Positions 1 through 5,255 of a DNA stretch of 5,255 bases are shown here, one piece after another; position 1 is the stretch's first letter, and each line of letters opens with the position of its first letter. Under the pieces are notes generated by a model. That model saw only the letters and a list, made by a program, of their open reading frames with translations. It was not told the DNA's origin and made no database searches. This DNA comes from Pseudomonadota bacterium (GTDB lineage: Bacteria > Pseudomonadota > Gammaproteobacteria > Xanthomonadales > Xanthomonadaceae): contig JAEWZE010000117.1 in assembly GCA_023395465.1 (NCBI GenBank), forward strand, positions 1-5,255, in the 5' to 3' direction. A program made the position numbers and the translations under genes.

Positions 1-767
1 CGCTGCAGCCGATCGCGACCGCGCTGTTCGCCGATTCGCCGTTCACCGAAGGCCGGCCCAACGGCTACCTGAGCTACCGCTCGCACATCTGGACCGACAC
101 CGATCCCGACCGCACCGGGATGCTCGATTTCGTGTTCGAGGACGGCTTCGGCTACGAGCGCTACGTCGACTACCTGCTCGACGTGCCGATGTACTTCTCC
201 TACCGCAATGGCGAGTACGTCGATGCGTCGGGCAAGTCGTTCCGCGACTTCATGGCCGGCGGGCTCGATGTGCTGCCCGGCGTCCTGCCGACCCTGCAGG
301 ACTGGAACGACCACATGACCACCGCCTTTCCCGAGGTGCGGCTGAAGAAGTTCCTGGAGATGCGCGGCGCCGACGGCGGGCCCTGGAACCGGCTGTGCGC
401 GCTGCCTGCGTTCTGGGTCGGGCTGCTGTACGACGATGCCGCGCTGGACGCGGCCTGGGACCTGGTCCGCGACTTCACCCGGCAGGAGCGCCACGCCCTG
501 CGCGACGGCGTGCCGCGCGATGCGCTGAAGCTGCCGTTCCGTGGCGGCAGCGTGCGCGACCTGGCGCGCGAGACCTTGCGCATCGCCGCCGCCGGCCTGG
601 AGCGCCGCGCGCGCCACAACGCCCGCGGCGAGGACGAGCGCGACTTCCTCTCGCCCCTGCTGGAGACGGTCGAAGCCGGGCAGACGCCCGCGGAATACAA
701 ACTGGCGCTGTTCCACGGCGAGTGGAACGGCGACATCGACCGCGTGTTCCGCGAGTTCGCCTACTGA
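1..767 (+). CDS. gshA: Glutamate-cysteine ligase, C-terminal part (5' end outside window)
   Basis: Catalyses ATP-dependent joining of L-glutamate and L-cysteine to gamma-glutamylcysteine, the first and usually limiting step of cytosolic glutathione synthesis. The reading frame is open from base 3, so 254 residues are visible and the N-terminal part (roughly 200 residues, judging from family length near 450) lies to the left. It matches the plant/proteobacterial GCS2-type ligase rather than E. coli-type GshA. Diagnostic stretches are [17 protein letters not shown] at the left edge, [32 protein letters not shown], then [15 protein letters not shown], and a C-terminal [16 protein letters not shown]. 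The visible part has one cysteine, at visible residue 132 (LCALP). An internal ATG at 120 is not the true start, because conserved family sequence continues upstream of it. The gene ends in TGA at 765-767, directly against a strong hairpin, and converges on the lipoprotein gene. The identification is recognised by motif and is confident. Confidence 0.93.
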   Translation, partial: LQPIATALFADSPFTEGRPNGYLSYRSHIWTDTDPDRTGMLDFVFEDGFGYERYVDYLLDVPMYFSYRNGEYVDASGKSFRDFMAGGLDVLPGVLPTLQDWNDHMTTAFPEVRLKKFLEMRGADGGPWNRLCALPAFWVGLLYDDAALDAAWDLVRDFTRQERHALRDGVPRDALKLPFRGGSVRDLARETLRIAAAGLERRARHNARGEDERDFLSPLLETVEAGQTPAEYKLALFHGEWNGDIDRVFREFAY

Positions 768-797
768 GCGCGCCGCGGCCGGCCAGCCGCGGCGCGC
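768..797. terminator. Perfect 12-bp hairpin between convergent genes, candidate bidirectional terminator
   Basis: Bases 768-779 (GCGCGCCGCGGC) are exactly complementary to 786-797 (GCCGCGGCGCGC), with a 6-base loop CGGCCA. The stem begins at the first base after the gshA stop and ends 6 bases short of the opposing lipoprotein stop codon (804-806 on the - strand), so it fills nearly all of the 36-bp convergent gap. Position and stem strength suggest it stops or insulates transcription from both sides. No T-tract follows it on either strand, so it is not a canonical intrinsic terminator. It may instead act as an RNA 3'-end stabiliser or polymerase pause. Confidence 0.6.
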
Positions 798-803
798 CCG
801 CGT

Positions 804-1487
804 TCAGGGCAGCAGGTGGTTGGCGGCGATGGTGCCGCCATCGACCGAGACCGACAGGTAGCCGCCGTTCTTGATGTCGTTGGCGGCCAGGCGGCCTTCC
901 AGGTCCAGGCGCAGGGTGTGCTCGTCGCTGAATGCGCCCGGCGGCACCAGCCGCACGCCGGTCCAGCTGTAGCTGCTGTAGACGCCGTCGAGTGCCGGCT
1001 TCTGCGCTTCCATCACGCCCGACAGCGCGGCCGCGTCGACCTGCGACAGCGGCATCAGGTAGTCGTCCAGGCGGAAGTCGGCGGCGTTGCCGGACACCGA
1101 CAGTTCGATGTCGTAGGGTTCGGAGAAGCGGCCGGTGGCCGGGTCGAGCCGCTGTCCGACCAGCTTCCTGGGATCGGCCGGGTTCCGGTAGTCCACCGTG
1201 CACACCTGCAGCTCCCCGCTGTCGGCGCTGAAGGTCGAGGTGATCTCGGACACTTCGGTGTCGGCGCCGAGCTGCTCTGCGACCGCGCGGAAGCAGGCGT
1301 CGTGGCCGTCTGCGAAGCGCGGGATCGCCGCGGCGGGCGCGGCTTCGGGAGCGGTGGGGGCGGCGCTGCTGCCTGCATCGGGGCCGGTGGCCTGCGGTGC
1401 GGCGCCATCGCCACAGCCGGCCAGGGCCAGCGTGAGCGCGGCGGCGAGGAGGGGCAGGCGGACGTGCGGCAGGTGGGTTGACTTCAT
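804..1487 (-). CDS. Predicted outer-membrane lipoprotein of unknown function
   Basis: A 227-residue protein that I do not recognise as a named family. The N-terminus is a clear lipoprotein signal: residues 1-10 include Lys2, His5, His8 and Arg10, then a hydrophobic core LPLLAAALTLALAGC ends in a lipobox (L22-A23-G24-C25). Cys25 would be the lipidated residue. Gly26 at +2 is not Asp, so the Lol rule predicts sorting to the outer membrane, facing the periplasm. Residues 26-54 form an Ala/Pro/Gly-rich linker, followed by a folded domain of about 170 residues. That domain holds two further cysteines, Cys65 (DACFRAV) and Cys96 (LQVCTVDYR), which could form a disulfide. The C-terminal part (LRLDLEGRLAANDIKNGGYL and the SVSVDGG stretch) looks beta-rich. 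The start is supported by AAGGAA 9 bases upstream. The gene is transcribed away from ppc and convergent to gshA, so it is probably monocistronic. Lipoprotein status is well supported, but no function can be assigned. Confidence 0.85.
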   Translation of the reverse strand: MKSTHLPHVRLPLLAAALTLALAGCGDGAAPQATGPDAGSSAAPTAPEAAPAAAIPRFADGHDACFRAVAEQLGADTEVSEITSTFSADSGELQVCTVDYRNPADPRKLVGQRLDPATGRFSEPYDIELSVSGNAADFRLDDYLMPLSQVDAAALSGVMEAQKPALDGVYSSYSWTGVRLVPPGAFSDEHTLRLDLEGRLAANDIKNGGYLSVSVDGGTIAANHLLP

Positions 1488-1496
1488 TTCCGTATG

Positions 1497-1502
1497 TTCC
1501 TT
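1497..1502 (-). promoter_or_regulatory. Ribosome binding site of the lipoprotein gene
   Basis: On the - strand this reads AAGGAA, separated by 9 bases from the ATG at 1487-1485. It fixes the start so that the encoded protein begins exactly with the lipoprotein signal peptide. Confidence 0.65.
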
Positions 1503-1528
1503 GTCGATGGCGGGTGAAAACGCCGCGC

Positions 1529-1560
1529 ACTATAGGGCGTGAGGTCGGTTGCCGCCGCAA
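1529..1560 (-). promoter_or_regulatory. Candidate promoter of the lipoprotein gene
   Basis: Read on the - strand, TATAGT (1534-1529) is a good -10 hexamer and would place the transcription start near 1522, giving a leader of about 35 bases. The best -35-like hexamer is TTGCGG (1560-1555), but the 20-base spacing is longer than the sigma-70 optimum. It lies inside a dyad (1545-1564), so binding there could affect this promoter. The same TATA core read on the + strand gives TATAGG (1531-1536), a possible -10 for ppc, but without a convincing -35. This is a tentative call from hexamer similarity only. Confidence 0.3.
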
Positions 1561-1564
1561 CCGA
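1545..1564. repeat. Inverted repeat, 8-bp arms with 4-base loop, in the divergent intergenic region
   Basis: TCGGTTGC (1545-1552) and GCAACCGA (1557-1564) are exact reverse complements around CGCC. The repeat lies between the divergent lipoprotein and ppc genes, upstream of both. It could be a protein-binding operator or, if ppc transcription starts at the TATA box just to its left, a hairpin near the 5' end of the ppc leader. The dyad is directly visible; any role is inference. Confidence 0.5.
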
Positions 1565-1574
1565 TGCTGCATCG
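1562..1574. repeat. 13-bp palindrome overlapping the previous dyad
   Basis: CGATGC and GCATCG are exact inverted half-sites separated by a single T at 1568. The palindrome shares bases 1562-1564 with the right arm of the neighbouring inverted repeat, so the two could not both form as hairpins at full length. It lies 29 bases upstream of the ppc ATG. Compact half-sites with a one-base spacer suit a small dimeric regulator, but I cannot name one. Confidence 0.4.
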
Positions 1575-1603
1575 CCGCACGGATTCCGTGTAACGTTCCC
1601 GCG

Positions 1604-4321
1604 ATGAATATCCCCGACGGCCCGCTGCGCGAGCAGCTCGAATTCGCCCAGACCGACACCCTGTTGCGCGATGACGTGCGGCGGCTTGGCGCGCTGGTGG
1701 GAGAGGTGCTCGCCGAGCAGGGTTCGCCCGCCCTGCTGGACGAAGTCGAAGCCATCCGCCGCGCCGCGATCGCGCGTCGCGAGCAGGGCCTGCCGGTCGA
1801 CGCGCTGGCCGCGGAGATGGCGCGGGTGCCGCTGGCCGACGCCGAGGCCGTGGTGCGCGCATTCTCCACCTACTTCGGCGCGATCAACCTGGCCGAGCGC
1901 GTGCACCGCATCCGCCGCCGCCGCGACTACGAGCGCATCAGCGAGCTGCCGCAGCCCGGCGGCTTCGAGGCGGTGCTGCGCGACCTGCGCGACGATGGCG
2001 TGAGCTTCGAGGAGCTCGAGGCCACGCTGCCGCGGTTGTGGGTGGAGCCGGTGTTCACCGCGCATCCCACCGAGGCGGTGCGGCGGGTGATGCTGGAGAA
2101 GGAACGCGACATCGTCGAGCGCCTGGTCGAGGACATCGACCGCACGCGCACGCCGGTGGAGCGCCGCGCCGACATCGAGCGCATCCGCGTCGCGCTCACC
2201 GCGGGCTGGCAGACCAGCGACACGCCGGCGCACAAGCCCACCGTGGCCGACGAGGTCGAGCACGTCGGCTACTACCTGGCGCACATGCTCTACCGCGTGG
2301 TGCCGGTGTACTACGAGGCCTTCGCCGATGCGGTCGAAGCGGTGTACGGCCGCCGCATCTCGCTGCCGCAGGTGCTGCGCTTCGGCACCTGGGTGGGCGG
2401 CGACATGGACGGCAACCCCAACGTCAACGCGGGTACCGTGCGCGCGGCGCTGGACGCGCAGCGCGCGCAGGCGATCGAGCGCTACCGCGCCGACCTGCGC
2501 GGACTGAGCAACCTGCTGACCCAGTCGCTGGGGCGCGTCGACGTCGATCCGGCCGTGACCGCGCGCATCGACGAGTACGTGGCGCTGCTGCCGCAGGCGG
2601 CCAGGAAGCTGCGGCCGCGCCTGGCCGACATGCCCTACCGGCGCCTGATCGACCTGATCAAGGCGCGCCTGGCGCTGACCGCCCAGGGCGACGAGCGCGG
2701 CTATGCCGGCGCGGGCGGGCTGATCGCCGATCTCGAACTGGTCGACGCCAGCCTGCGCGAGCACCGTGGCGAGCACGCCGGCCGCTTCGCCCTGCAGCGC
2801 GTGCTGTGGCGCGCGCGCACCTTCGGCTTCCACCTGGCCGCGCTCGACCTGCGCCAGGATTCGGCGGTCCACGACGCGGCGCTGGCCGCGCTGCTTGGCG
2901 ACGAGGGTTGGGCGGCGCGCCCGGTCGAGGACCGCAACGCACGCCTGCAGGCGCTGTTGCGCGAGCCGCCGGCCGCGCCCGAAGCGCCCGGCGACGTGCT
3001 CGGCTCGACCCTGGACGTCTTCCGCGCGGTGCTCGCGCTGCGCCGCAGCCACGGCGTCGACGCGATCGGCCTGTACATCATCAGCATGTCGCGCAGCGCC
3101 GCCGACGCGCTGGCGGTGCTGGCGCTGGCGCGCGTGGCCGGCTGCGTGGAATCGGACGCGGTGCCGCTGGACATCTCGCCGCTGTTCGAGACCGTCGACG
3201 ACCTGCAGGCCGCGCCGGAAGTGATGCGTTCGCTGTTCGAGGATCCGGCCTACCGCGCCCACCTGGCCGCGCGCGGCAACGAGCAGACGGTGATGCTGGG
3301 CTATTCGGACAGCGCCAAGGACGGGGGCCTGTTCGCCTCGCGCTGGGCGCTGCAGCGCACCCAGGTCGAGCTGACCGACCTGGCCAACCGCCATGGCGTG
3401 CGCATCATGTTCTTCCACGGCCGCGGCGGTTCGGTCAGCCGCGGTGGCGGCAAGACCGAGCGCGCGATCATCGCCGCGCCGCGCGGCTCGGTGAACGGCT
3501 CGATGCGCGTCACCGAACAGGGCGAGGTGATCCACCGCAAGTACGGCATCCGCGCGCTGGCGCTGCGCAACCTCGAGCAGACCACCGGCGCGGTGCTGCG
3601 CGCGACGCTGCGCCCGCGCCCGCGCGATCCGCGCGAGGACAGCTGGAAGGACATCGCCAGGACCCTGGCCGAAACCTCCCGGGCCCACTATCGCGCGCTG
3701 GTGCACGAGCATCCGGACTTCCCCGACTACTTCCGCGCGGCCACGCCGGTGGACGTGATCGAGCGCCTGCAGATCGGCTCGCGCCCCTCGCGCCGGCGCG
3801 AGGGCGGCATCGACAACCTGCGCGCGATCCCCTGGGTGTTCTCCTGGTCGCAGAACCGCTCGGGCCTGACCGGCTGGTACGGCATCGGCCATGCCCTGTG
3901 CGCGGGCGTGCAGCGCTACGGCCAGGAAGCGATGACCGAGATGGCACGCGACTGGCCGTTCTTCGCCGCGGTGCTCGATGACGTGGAGATGCTGCTGGCC
4001 AAGTCCGACCTGGCCATCTTCGAGCGCTATTCGCAGCTGGCCGGCCCGCTGCACGACGTCTTCCACCCCGGCATCGCCGAGGAATTCCTGCGCACCTGCG
4101 ATGCGATCCTGCTGCTCAAGCAGCGCGACGCCATCCTCGCCGACGACTACCGCCTGCGCCTGTCGATCCGCCTGCGCAATCCTTACGTCGACCCGCTCAG
4201 CCTGCTGCAGGTGGAGCTGCTGCAGCGCTGGCGCGCCGGCGGGCGCGAGGACGAGGACCTGCTGCGCGCCCTGGTGTCGACGGTGAACGGCATTTCGGCC
4301 GGGATCCAGAACACCGGCTGA
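1604..4321 (+). CDS. ppc: Phosphoenolpyruvate carboxylase
   Basis: Cytosolic enzyme that carboxylates phosphoenolpyruvate with bicarbonate to oxaloacetate and phosphate, the anaplerotic feed of the TCA cycle. The protein is 905 residues, normal for bacterial PEPC. Motifs run in order: VFTAHPTEAVRRV with catalytic His154 (E. coli His138); FGTWVGGDMDGNPNV with GGDMDGNP at 265-272; MLGYSDSAKDGG with Lys572 (E. coli Lys546); FFHGRGGSVSRGGG with His605, Arg607 and Arg613 (E. coli His579, Arg581, Arg587); GSRP at 725-728; RAIPWVFSWSQNR at 740-752; and C-terminal QNTG. The residues that bind inhibitory aspartate in E. coli (Arg587, Lys773, Arg832, Asn881) match Arg613, Lys800, Arg858 and Asn903, so feedback inhibition by aspartate is likely. 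ATG at 1604 gives the usual N-terminus (MNIPDGPLREQLEFA, then LRDDVRRLGALVGE). The frame stays open to a TTG at 1478, but that extension is Arg/Cys-rich and runs through the intergenic dyads. No good Shine-Dalgarno precedes 1604. A plant-type N-terminal phosphorylation motif is not seen. Confidence 0.97.
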   Translation: MNIPDGPLREQLEFAQTDTLLRDDVRRLGALVGEVLAEQGSPALLDEVEAIRRAAIARREQGLPVDALAAEMARVPLADAEAVVRAFSTYFGAINLAERVHRIRRRRDYERISELPQPGGFEAVLRDLRDDGVSFEELEATLPRLWVEPVFTAHPTEAVRRVMLEKERDIVERLVEDIDRTRTPVERRADIERIRVALTAGWQTSDTPAHKPTVADEVEHVGYYLAHMLYRVVPVYYEAFADAVEAVYGRRISLPQVLRFGTWVGGDMDGNPNVNAGTVRAALDAQRAQAIERYRADLRGLSNLLTQSLGRVDVDPAVTARIDEYVALLPQAARKLRPRLADMPYRRLIDLIKARLALTAQGDERGYAGAGGLIADLELVDASLREHRGEHAGRFALQRVLWRARTFGFHLAALDLRQDSAVHDAALAALLGDEGWAARPVEDRNARLQALLREPPAAPEAPGDVLGSTLDVFRAVLALRRSHGVDAIGLYIISMSRSAADALAVLALARVAGCVESDAVPLDISPLFETVDDLQAAPEVMRSLFEDPAYRAHLAARGNEQTVMLGYSDSAKDGGLFASRWALQRTQVELTDLANRHGVRIMFFHGRGGSVSRGGGKTERAIIAAPRGSVNGSMRVTEQGEVIHRKYGIRALALRNLEQTTGAVLRATLRPRPRDPREDSWKDIARTLAETSRAHYRALVHEHPDFPDYFRAATPVDVIERLQIGSRPSRRREGGIDNLRAIPWVFSWSQNRSGLTGWYGIGHALCAGVQRYGQEAMTEMARDWPFFAAVLDDVEMLLAKSDLAIFERYSQLAGPLHDVFHPGIAEEFLRTCDAILLLKQRDAILADDYRLRLSIRLRNPYVDPLSLLQVELLQRWRAGGREDEDLLRALVSTVNGISAGIQNTG

Positions 4322-4356
4322 GGCGCGGGCGCGCATCGCGACGGTCGAGGGCGTAT

Positions 4357-4376
4357 CGTCGGCAGCTTTCCCGACG
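4357..4376 (+). repeat. Short inverted repeat just before the GST gene
   Basis: CGTCGG (4357-4362) pairs exactly with CCGACG (4371-4376) across an 8-base loop CAGCTTTC. The right arm ends on the first G of the GGAG Shine-Dalgarno of the downstream gene, so a hairpin in the mRNA could modestly hinder ribosome access. The stem is only 6 bp and no T-tract follows, so it is unlikely to terminate ppc transcription. A structure this small can arise by chance in GC-rich DNA. Confidence 0.3.
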
Positions 4377-4379
4377 GAG
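4376..4379 (+). promoter_or_regulatory. Ribosome binding site of the GST gene
   Basis: GGAG lies 7 bases before the ATG at 4387, an ideal spacing. It supports that ATG as the start of the GST-family protein. Confidence 0.6.
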
Positions 4380-4386
4380 CAGCGCA

Positions 4387-5019
4387 ATGGCCGGCAGCGA
4401 ACTCGTGTTCCATACCAACCCCATGTCCCGTGGCCGGATCGTGCGCTGGATGCTGGAGGAACTCGGGGTGGCCTACCGCACGGTGGTGCACGGCTACGGC
4501 GCGGAGATGAAGTCGCCGGAGTACCTGGCGATCAACCCGATGGGCAAGGTGCCGGCGATCGAACATCGCGGTGTGGTCGTGACCGAGGCCGCGGCGATCT
4601 GCGCCTACCTCGCCGATGCATGCCCGCAGGCGGGGCTGGCCCCGGCGCTCGGCGACCCGCTGCGTGGCCCCTACCTGCGCTGGATGTTCTTTGCCGCCGG
4701 ACCGGTGGAAGCGGCGGTCACCGCACGCGCGCTGGGCAGCCTGCCGCCGCCGGAGAAGGCGGGCTTCGTCGGCTACGGCAGCTACGAACAGGCGATGGAC
4801 GTGCTCGAGCAGGCGGCCGCGTCGGCTTCGCCGTGGCTGCTGGGCGAGCGCTTCAGCGCCGCCGATGTGTACGTGGGCGGCCAGGTCGACTTCGGCCTGG
4901 CGTTCAAGTCCATCCCCGAACGTCCCGCGTTCACCGCCTGGGCCGAGCGGCTGCGCGCGCGCGACGCCTATCGTCGTGCCAGGGCCGCCGATGATGCGTT
5001 GATGCCCGCGGCAGGCTGA
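4387..5019 (+). CDS. Glutathione S-transferase family protein
   Basis: A 210-residue soluble protein with the two-domain GST architecture and usual length. Residues 1-79 fit the thioredoxin-like N-terminal domain: LVFHTNPMSRGRIVRWMLEE carries Ser14 and Arg15 at the usual active-site position, INPMGKVPAI carries the Val55-cisPro56 pair that contacts the glutathione backbone, and VTEAAAICAYLAD fills the gamma-glutamyl-binding site. At that last site most GSTs have Glu-Ser; here it is Glu67-Ala68. Residues 85-205 fit the all-helical C-terminal domain, with the conserved N-capping box Ser157-Ala-Ala-Asp160 in FSAADVYVG. Such proteins conjugate or reduce electrophiles and peroxides with glutathione, but the substrate cannot be read from sequence and some members lack transferase activity. 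The ATG is fixed by GGAG 7 bases upstream. The gene lies 65 bp after ppc and 10 bp before a DUF4326 gene, with which it is probably co-transcribed. Family is confident; subfamily (possibly GTT1-like or another bacterial group) is not. Confidence 0.9.
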   Translation: MAGSELVFHTNPMSRGRIVRWMLEELGVAYRTVVHGYGAEMKSPEYLAINPMGKVPAIEHRGVVVTEAAAICAYLADACPQAGLAPALGDPLRGPYLRWMFFAAGPVEAAVTARALGSLPPPEKAGFVGYGSYEQAMDVLEQAAASASPWLLGERFSAADVYVGGQVDFGLAFKSIPERPAFTAWAERLRARDAYRRARAADDALMPAAG

Positions 5020-5022
5020 GGG
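5018..5022 (+). promoter_or_regulatory. Ribosome binding site that decides the TTG start of the DUF4326 gene
   Basis: GAGGG overlaps the last two bases of the GST stop codon (TGA at 5017-5019) and lies 7 bases before TTG at 5030. No in-frame ATG or GTG exists between the previous stop in this frame (5000-5002) and the TTG. The site therefore supports both the TTG start and translational coupling to the GST gene. Confidence 0.6.
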
Positions 5023-5029
5023 CCGCGCC

Positions 5030-5255
5030 TTGCCGGTTCGCCTCCAGCTCAGCCGTCGGCGTGGCTGGCGCCTGCCGGACAACGCGGTGAGCGTGCCCCG
5101 GCCCACGCGCTGGGGCAATCCGTTCCGCATCGGCGTCGACGGCGATGCGGCCGCTTGCGTGGCGCGTTTCCGCGAGTGGATGCTGGCCGAGCCGGCCCGC
5201 GTGGAAGCTGCACGTGCGTCGCTGCGCGGCCGCGACCTGGCCTGCTGGTGCGCGC
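5030..5255 (+). CDS. DUF4326 family protein, N-terminal part (3' end outside window)
   Basis: Seventy-five codons are visible before the right edge cuts the gene. The product resembles the small DUF4326 proteins: QLSRRRGWRLPDNAVSV near the N-terminus (residues 6-22), then RPTRWGNPF (24-32), a helical middle containing CVARFREWMLAEP (43-55), and LRGRDLACWC (65-74). In this family the Cys-Trp-Cys is usually followed by a short stretch containing another conserved Cys-His pair, so Cys72, Cys74 and that pair might form a metal site or redox centre. This is inference, and the second pair lies outside the window. To my knowledge the family has no established function and occurs in both bacterial chromosomes and phages. 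The start is TTG, supported by GAGGG 7 bases upstream that overlaps the GST stop; later in-frame GTGs would remove the conserved N-terminal SRRRGWRLP. The 10-bp spacing suggests an operon with the GST gene. Confidence 0.8.
   Translation, partial: MPVRLQLSRRRGWRLPDNAVSVPRPTRWGNPFRIGVDGDAAACVARFREWMLAEPARVEAARASLRGRDLACWCA

Noticed and set aside
120..122. ATG at 120 as the start of gshA
   Set aside because: The frame upstream to base 3 encodes conserved ligase sequence ([19 protein letters not shown]), so the gene continues beyond the left edge.
1478..1603. N-terminal extension of PEPC by 42 residues from an in-frame TTG
   Set aside because: It would overlap the lipoprotein start and read through the promoter and dyads, its residues are atypical, and 905 residues from ATG 1604 already fits the family.
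475..1869. A 464-codon - strand frame spanning the gshA end, the lipoprotein gene and the ppc start
   Set aside because: It crosses two real genes and a regulatory region with an Arg/Ala-rich shadow translation, while the lipoprotein frame there has a signal peptide, lipobox and ribosome binding site.
2038..3981. A 647-codon open frame on the + strand inside ppc
   Set aside because: Its translation is low-complexity Arg/Ala/Gly with no motif; the overlapping ppc frame carries every catalytic motif.
4322..4386. A terminator between ppc and the GST gene
   Set aside because: The only stem is 6 bp with an 8-base loop and no T-tract, and it abuts the GST ribosome binding site, so termination cannot be supported; ppc read-through into the GST gene remains possible.
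1484..4387. A 967-codon open frame antisense to ppc on the - strand
   Set aside because: It mirrors ppc almost exactly in extent, shows His/Gln/Ala/Arg-rich composition with no recognisable domain, and is the expected by-product of few stop codons in GC-rich DNA opposite a strongly conserved enzyme.
1..5255. CRISPR, tRNA, rRNA, insertion sequence or toxin-antitoxin signals
   Set aside because: No spaced direct repeats, cloverleaf-like segments, terminal inverted repeats with a transposase, or small toxin/antitoxin-like gene pairs were seen on either strand.

Overview
The window is GC-rich with G or C favoured at third codon positions throughout, and codon use looks uniform across the genes. 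The proteins, above all a phosphoenolpyruvate carboxylase and a plant/proteobacterial-type glutamate-cysteine ligase, resemble those of Xanthomonadales (Lysobacter, Luteimonas or Xanthomonas relatives). This placement rests on recalled family resemblance, not on a database search. Nothing points to a mobile element, prophage, CRISPR array or recent transfer. It reads as an ordinary chromosomal housekeeping stretch with two poorly characterised genes.

Layout from left to right: (1) the C-terminal 254 codons of gshA on the + strand, cut by the left edge; (2) a 36-bp convergent gap almost filled by a perfect 12-bp-stem hairpin; (3) a 227-residue lipoprotein of unknown function on the - strand; (4) a 116-bp divergent intergenic region with a TATA-containing promoter candidate and two overlapping dyads; (5) a complete ppc gene on the + strand, best started at 1604 (905 residues); (6) a 65-bp gap, then a 210-residue glutathione S-transferase family protein; (7) 10 bp after its stop, the start of a DUF4326-family gene that runs off the right edge. 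This last gene uses a TTG start with a Shine-Dalgarno sequence overlapping the upstream stop codon. No gene-free stretch exceeds 300 bases.

Functionally, gshA makes gamma-glutamylcysteine for glutathione synthesis and the GST-family protein probably uses or binds glutathione, but ppc and a divergent gene separate them, so co-regulation is not implied. ppc refills the TCA cycle with oxaloacetate and keeps both the catalytic residues and the four residues that bind the inhibitor aspartate in the E. coli enzyme. The GST and DUF4326 genes are probably co-transcribed. I found no convincing new system. The items most worth a second look are the GST-DUF4326 pair, the unknown lipoprotein and the dyads between it and ppc.
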